In this document: piece after piece, positions 59,855 to 64,000 of the stretch | Position numbering within the stretch: the first letter of the stretch is position 1 | How the letters are laid out: every line of letters begins with the position of its first letter | Source of the DNA: Porphyromonas gingivalis ATCC 33277 | GTDB taxonomy: Bacteria > Bacteroidota > Bacteroidia > Bacteroidales > Porphyromonadaceae | Length of the DNA stretch: 64,000 nt | NCBI RefSeq assembly: GCF_000010505.1 | Contig: NC_010729.1 | Location: 730,501 to 794,500 of the forward strand | Direction: 5' to 3' | Program-made: the position numbers and the translations under genes | Notes under the pieces: model-generated | What the model saw: the letters and a program-made list of their open reading frames with translations, nothing else | What the model was told of the DNA's origin: nothing | Database searches by the model: none

Positions 59855-59985
59855 CGATTGTGGTTTGTGTTTTGTGAAAAACAGGCGCGAGATTTTTTTC
59901 GTTTTGGTTTCACTTTTTTTCTTTTCCCACGCCAAAAGCAAAAAGTTCACGTGCCACACTTTTAGGTGTCATAAACCCGAAAATT
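59855..59985. repeat. AT-rich palindromic dispersed element, copy C
   Basis: CAGGCGCGAGATTTTTTTCG on the left and AAAAAGTTCACGTGCCACAC on the right, around GTTTTGGTTTC and CCACGCCAAAAGC. It is related to the copies near 10985 and 44400. The rest of 59673-60052 shows no gene. Confidence 0.65.
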
Positions 59986-60051
59986 TAGGCGTGTGAACCC
60001 AATCGGATAGGGATGATACATCCTATGGCTGAATCGGAAGTGAATATGGTG

Positions 60052-60093
60052 CAAAAAAAGAGGGACAGTGCACGAATTTGGCACTGTCCCTCG
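60052..60093 (-). terminator. Intrinsic terminator after sucD
   Basis: GGGACAGTGC and GCACTGTCCC form the stem around ACGAATTTG. On the minus strand it is followed by a T7 run. It lies 62 bases past the sucD stop. Confidence 0.9.
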
Positions 60094-60155
60094 AAAAGAG
60101 ATGATTAAGATTCCTTCTCTATCGGGTTATTAAGCCTCGAAAGAAGGAAATTTAA

Positions 60156-61511
60156 TTAGAGTTCCCAGATTTCTTTGTCATCGGGGATGTGAATGCTTGA
60201 ATTCAACGGTGCGATGCGTGAAATGTTGAGGAGGTGCTTGTAAGTGAAGTTCTCGGAGATAGAGTTATTACCCCATGATCCGCATCCGAGCGTATTGGTT
60301 ACGGCAAGGCCGTTTTGGATGTGACCGCCTGCTGTAGTGGCACTCGGAGCATTCACTACGATACGAGATACCGTCAGCTCTGATCCTGCGAGGATGATGT
60401 GTGCCTGATTGTTGGAGTGGATAGCACAAGTGTGGCCGTTACCTTCGTTGGCGAGGTTCGTACGTGCGATTTCTACACCTTCTTCGAAGTGCTTGTAGCT
60501 GAGGGCGCACATTACGGGACACATCTTTTCCTTACAGATAACGTCTTCTGCTCCTACGCCGCGAGCTTCAACAACGAGAATACGGGTACCCTCGGGGATA
60601 TTGATGTTTGCTTTCTTGGCAATGAAGGCAACGCTCTGACCTACTACATCTTTCGCGATGGCTCCATTTTCGAAGATAGCTGCACGAGCACGATCTCCTT
60701 CGGCTTCGTCACAGAAATATGCACCGTGGTTGCGGAATGCTGTGAAAACTGCTTCCTTGTCAGCCTCGTTGTAGATGATGCTCTGTTCGCCTGAGCAGAT
60801 GATACCGTTGTCGAAAGCACGACCGGTGATGATTTTTTCTGCAGCAGCTTCGAAATCGATGTTGCTATCCACGATCACCTGAACGTTACCGGCTCCAACA
60901 CCGAAAGAAGGCTTTCCTGAAGAATATGCAGACTTCACCATGCCCATACCACCCGTAGCAACTACTACGTCTACGGCGCCCATGAGTTCCTGCGTCTTCT
61001 CGATGCTGGGTTCTTCGATGATCTGAACCATACCTTCCGGTACGTTGAACGGAGCGATAGCTTCTTTGATCAGACGAACTGCGTGTGCAGAGCATTTTTT
61101 AGATCTGGGGTGGGGGGCAATAATGATGGCATTGCAAGTCTTAAGAGCAAAGATGATATTGCTCATCGGAGTAACGATCGGGTTGGTCGTCGGCGTTACG
61201 GCTCCTACAACTCCGATAGGCTTTGCGATCTCGATCATACCGGTACGCTCGTCTATATTGAGGATACCAACCGATTTTTTATTGTGGAGGTTGTACCAAA
61301 CACCTTTGGATTTGCCTTGATTCTTGGCCACTTTGTGTTCGTAAACGCCCATGCCGGTTTCGTCTACTGCTTCGCGAGCCAGAATAGCTGCATTTTCATA
61401 AATAACTTTTGCTGCAGCTCGGCAAATGTTGTCAACTGCTTCTTGGTTATGGGTAGCTTGATACTCCTTCTGAGCCTTGCGCGCAAGGCTCACCATTTCT
61501 TTGATTTCCAT
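60156..61511 (-). CDS. sucD: CoA-dependent succinate-semialdehyde dehydrogenase SucD
   Basis: Acylating aldehyde dehydrogenase of 451 residues that reduces succinyl-CoA to succinic semialdehyde. The NAD-binding region has KPIGVVGAVTPTTNP, and the catalytic Cys239 is in DNGIICSGEQS. The GVGAGNV block is also typical of the EutE/SucD class. In this window it feeds 4hbd and the CoA-transferase, making 4-hydroxybutyryl-CoA and, with genes beyond the edge, crotonyl-CoA and butyrate. It starts 195 bases after the 4hbd stop. Confidence 0.95.
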   Translation of the reverse strand: MEIKEMVSLARKAQKEYQATHNQEAVDNICRAAAKVIYENAAILAREAVDETGMGVYEHKVAKNQGKSKGVWYNLHNKKSVGILNIDERTGMIEIAKPIGVVGAVTPTTNPIVTPMSNIIFALKTCNAIIIAPHPRSKKCSAHAVRLIKEAIAPFNVPEGMVQIIEEPSIEKTQELMGAVDVVVATGGMGMVKSAYSSGKPSFGVGAGNVQVIVDSNIDFEAAAEKIITGRAFDNGIICSGEQSIIYNEADKEAVFTAFRNHGAYFCDEAEGDRARAAIFENGAIAKDVVGQSVAFIAKKANINIPEGTRILVVEARGVGAEDVICKEKMCPVMCALSYKHFEEGVEIARTNLANEGNGHTCAIHSNNQAHIILAGSELTVSRIVVNAPSATTAGGHIQNGLAVTNTLGCGSWGNNSISENFTYKHLLNISRIAPLNSSIHIPDDKEIWEL

Positions 61512-61606
61512 TGGAAAAAATTTTATTGATGTGGTTTTTGATTAGTCTTCTGTAGCCTTGGCCAAGAATATAATAGTCGTATATCTTTTGGCTTCAGGCA
61601 GATTTT

Positions 61607-61649
61607 TGGGTGATAGCAGACCTTTATCGGCCGGTCTTGCTATCACCCT
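61607..61649. other. Stem-loop between 4hbd and sucD
   Basis: GGGTGATAGCAGACC (61608-61622) and GGTCTTGCTATCACCC (61633-61648) form a long stem with one bulged base around a ten-base loop. No T-run follows on the transcribed strand, so this looks like an intercistronic mRNA structure (processing or stability) more than a terminator. Confidence 0.65.
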
Positions 61650-61706
61650 CGATTTGTGGCTTTTTCTCGGTTTTTGTCTTTATTCGAAAAAAGAACCTTT
61701 ATGTGT

Positions 61707-62822
61707 TTAGTAGAGTCTTCTGTAGATACCTTCGATCTCATCTACAGTAAGCTCTACGTAGTTGTTGGCGAGCAATCTTTGCTGTGTCTTAAGCACTGAT
61801 TCCGCAAAGCCTCTTACCTCTTCGTCCTTCATGCCGTATTCGTGCAAAGGTTTCTTGGTAAGAAGGCATCCGAGAAGTTCATCCAGCTTCGGATATACGT
61901 ATTCGGGCTGGCAGTTCAGTATCTTGGAGAGCTTCCAGTTGAGTTCGACTATATAGCCGAAAGGATTCTTCTTTTGGTATACTTTGAATACCTCTGTGAA
62001 GAACTGATAGTTTGCTTCTCCATGCGGCACGTGATAGTTGCCTCCCAACGGGTAGGATAGTGCGTGGACGGCTCCTACTCCTGCATTTCCGAAGGCTATA
62101 CCGGCATAGTTGCTGGCCATGATCATTTCTCCCAGCTTTTCGAAGCGGTATTCAGGGCCGTGTTCGGCGATTTTCTTGAATACTTCCAGGATAATGTCCC
62201 AAGCCGCCTCACTGAACAGACGAGAATATGGACTGGCTTTAGGAGATACGTATGACTCGATGGCATGGATAAGAGCATCGATTGCACTGCATGCGTAGAA
62301 GTGGAAAGGCAAGCTCTTCAGAAGTTCAGGTATGATGATGGCATGGTCTGCAACAATGGCATCGTCAGCCAATCCCATTTTGGTGTGACGGCTTTTGATT
62401 TCTGCGATAGAAATGTTCGTCACCTCGCTACCCGTTCCGCATGTTGTGGGCACAATGATCAGTTCTTTCTCTTTGATAAGAGGTATTTTGCGGTCGAATG
62501 CATCGAGTACATCATTTAATCCTTTCAGAACGAAAAGTTTAGAGATGTCAATAACCGTACCTCCTCCGATACCGATTACGCGGTCGAACTGGATATTACG
62601 GATGTCTGCCAAGATGTTATTCATCATTTCGTCAGAAGGCTCGCCTTGCCCATATTTCTCCTGCATAACAAAATGGCAGGGGAGCTGGCATGCCTTCATA
62701 TACGGTTCATAGATGAACTCGTTGGTAATTACCAAGTCGCGTTCTCCAAGACAGAATTCCTTGGCAAATTCTGCAAAAGTGTCAAAGTGATGTGTTACAC
62801 TCTTGAGTTTGAAAAGTTGCAT
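61707..62822 (-). CDS. 4hbd: NAD-dependent 4-hydroxybutyrate dehydrogenase
   Basis: Iron-dependent (group III) alcohol dehydrogenase of 371 residues that reduces succinic semialdehyde to 4-hydroxybutyrate. The GIGGGTVIDISKL coenzyme motif, the VPTTCGTGSEVTNIS block and metal-site histidines in SAIDALIHAIESY and NYHVPHGEANYQF are present. It is 50 bases downstream of the CoA-transferase and upstream of sucD, all on the minus strand. Confidence 0.95.
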   Translation of the reverse strand: MQLFKLKSVTHHFDTFAEFAKEFCLGERDLVITNEFIYEPYMKACQLPCHFVMQEKYGQGEPSDEMMNNILADIRNIQFDRVIGIGGGTVIDISKLFVLKGLNDVLDAFDRKIPLIKEKELIIVPTTCGTGSEVTNISIAEIKSRHTKMGLADDAIVADHAIIIPELLKSLPFHFYACSAIDALIHAIESYVSPKASPYSRLFSEAAWDIILEVFKKIAEHGPEYRFEKLGEMIMASNYAGIAFGNAGVGAVHALSYPLGGNYHVPHGEANYQFFTEVFKVYQKKNPFGYIVELNWKLSKILNCQPEYVYPKLDELLGCLLTKKPLHEYGMKDEEVRGFAESVLKTQQRLLANNYVELTVDEIEGIYRRLY

Positions 62823-62872
62823 AATAGTATTATTGGTTTTTGGAATAATCCTAAACTTTTTTTCTTCTCTTC

Positions 62873-64000
62873 TTATCCGAAACGTTTGCGGAGATGTTCC
62901 GTTAGTTCCTCTCTGAAATCAGGGTGGGCTATGGCGATAAGAGCTTCTGCTCGCTGGCGCAAACTCTTTCCTTTGAGTTGTGCTATACCGTATTCGGTTA
63001 CAACGTAATCGACTTCGTTGCGGAGGGTTGTTACAGCAGCTCCCTCTGCAATTATAGGTACAATTCGAGATGCAGTACCGTTTTTGGCTGTTGAGGGAAT
63101 TGCCATGATGCTTTTGCCGTTTTTAGACCATGATGCTCCACGAACATAATCTACTTGACCGCCGGTTCCGCTGAATTGCTTGCTTCCTATACATTCGGAC
63201 ACGACTTGTCCCATAAGATCGATTTCGATACAGCTATTGATGCTGACCATATTATCATTTTGAGCGATTACTCGCGGATCATTGACGTAATCTACCGGAT
63301 AAAGTTCTACATCGGGATTTTTGTCGATGAAATGATATACGTCTTCGCTTCCCATTAAGAAGGTTGCGACCATCTTTCCGGGGTGAAGTGTCTTTTTCTT
63401 TCCTGTAATTACTCCACTGCGAACTAATTCGACAACACCATCGGAGAACATCTCGGTATGGATCCCCAGATCTTTTTTGTCCTTGAGGAATAACAGGGCT
63501 GCATCAGGAATCGCGCCGATACCGAGTTGGAGTGTGGCACCATCTTCAATAAGCTCGGCACAATTACGCCCGATAGCTTCTTCTACTTCTCCGATTTTGG
63601 GCTTTGCAAGAGAATAGATAGGGTAGTCTGCCATCACGATGTAATCCAACTTCGATATGTGAATCAAGTTGTCGCCATGTACATATGGCATTTGACGGTT
63701 GATTTCCCCTATAACTAAATGGGCGCTTTCTGCTGCCGGTTTGCTATAATCGCAAGATACTCCAAAACTACAGTAACCATTCTCATCAGGCATTGAAAGC
63801 TGAACGATGGCGACATCTATGTGAAGGATGTCTTTGCGAATCATTGATGGCACTTCATAAAAGAATACCGGAATGAAGTCGGCTCTATTTTCCTCAACTG
63901 CTTTACGAGAATTACCACCTACAAAATTGGTTATGTGTCGGAAGTGAGGGGCCATTTCAGGTGCCATATATTTTCCTTCGCCGAGACAAAGCATGTGATA
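62873..64000 (-). CDS. 4-hydroxybutyrate CoA-transferase (partial, cut by window end)
   Basis: Acetyl-CoA:4-hydroxybutyrate CoA-transferase making 4-hydroxybutyryl-CoA. The visible 375 residues lack the first ~55-60 of a normal ~430; the reading frame is open to base 64000. Motifs include HFRHITNFVGGNSRKAV, LQLGIGAIPDAALLFL and the catalytic-Glu segment GIHTEMFSDGVVEL, then FSGTGGQVDYVRGA and VVTEYGIAQLKGKSLRQRA. The internal ATG at 63994 is not the start. It is the first of the three 4-hydroxybutyrate genes in the window. Confidence 0.93.
   Translation of the reverse strand, partial: YHMLCLGEGKYMAPEMAPHFRHITNFVGGNSRKAVEENRADFIPVFFYEVPSMIRKDILHIDVAIVQLSMPDENGYCSFGVSCDYSKPAAESAHLVIGEINRQMPYVHGDNLIHISKLDYIVMADYPIYSLAKPKIGEVEEAIGRNCAELIEDGATLQLGIGAIPDAALLFLKDKKDLGIHTEMFSDGVVELVRSGVITGKKKTLHPGKMVATFLMGSEDVYHFIDKNPDVELYPVDYVNDPRVIAQNDNMVSINSCIEIDLMGQVVSECIGSKQFSGTGGQVDYVRGASWSKNGKSIMAIPSTAKNGTASRIVPIIAEGAAVTTLRNEVDYVVTEYGIAQLKGKSLRQRAEALIAIAHPDFREELTEHLRKRFG

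Noticed and set aside
61607-61649. Terminator between 4hbd and sucD
   Set aside because: The stem is long but no T-run follows on the transcribed strand and both genes belong to one pathway; listed as a stem-loop instead.

Overview
The window looks like Bacteroidota chromosome, and the gene order and proteins match Porphyromonas gingivalis as I recall it. This is recognition from memory, not a database search. Lineage marks seen in the sequence are Bacteroidota promoter boxes (TAnnTTTG), a protein with a type IX secretion sorting domain, many TonB-dependent uptake genes, and a succinyl-CoA to 4-hydroxybutyryl-CoA fermentation module. There is no rRNA, no CRISPR array, no prophage and no recognisable transposase. 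One tRNA-Leu is present.

Layout. 1-3.4 kb (+): pdxJ with an ExbB/ExbD/TonB-like energy-transduction set and a DJ-1 family protein. 3.4-9.7 kb (-): prmA, a MATE exporter, thiL, lpxK and sppA, tightly packed. 9.7-11.2 kb: gene-free, holding a 41-bp tandem repeat array. 11.2-18.1 kb (-): a cobalamin-riboswitch operon with a binding lipoprotein, a permease, an ATPase, a CbiZ-type corrinoid amidohydrolase and a TonB-dependent receptor. 18.3-26.2 kb: small conserved and housekeeping genes (DUF3109, PUR-like, HD domain, tRNA-Leu, Dabb, serB, a T9SS cargo, rpmH, maf, kdsC, a DUF2520 protein, a nitroreductase). 26.9-32.9 kb (+): a GH109 enzyme, a GH2 beta-galactosidase and an NahK-like sugar kinase. 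33-34 kb: an orphan PD-(D/E)XK nuclease-like gene. 34.0-40.8 kb (+): a second cobalamin-riboswitch operon (receptor, CbiK-like lipoprotein, binding lipoprotein, permease, ATPase), which I recognise as the iht locus.

41.2-44.3 kb (-): indolepyruvate oxidoreductase iorA/iorB and a short-chain dehydrogenase. 44.7-46.4 kb (+): a carboxynorspermidine dehydrogenase-like enzyme and a nicotinamidase-like hydrolase. 46.6-57.8 kb (+): a tripartite export system with a TolC-like channel, a membrane fusion protein, three MacB/FtsX-type permeases and one separate ATPase. It contains a 42-bp repeat array, and its second permease is compositionally mosaic. 58.1-64 kb (-): a DUF438/hemerythrin/PAS protein, then sucD, 4hbd and a 4-hydroxybutyrate CoA-transferase that runs off the window end.

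How it fits together. The ExbB/ExbD/TonB set could energise the two TonB receptors. Both tetrapyrrole loci, which I recall being published as heme transport (tlr/htr and iht), carry clear cobalamin riboswitch sequence on the coding strand upstream. Corrinoid uptake is therefore their most likely regulated role. The glycosidase and kinase set suggests salvage of host O-glycan sugars. IorAB and the 4-hydroxybutyrate genes fit amino-acid fermentation. Intergenic regions are unusually rich in short tandem arrays whose units are themselves palindromic (periods 41, 42, 23 and 21 bp), and in a dispersed AT-rich palindromic element.
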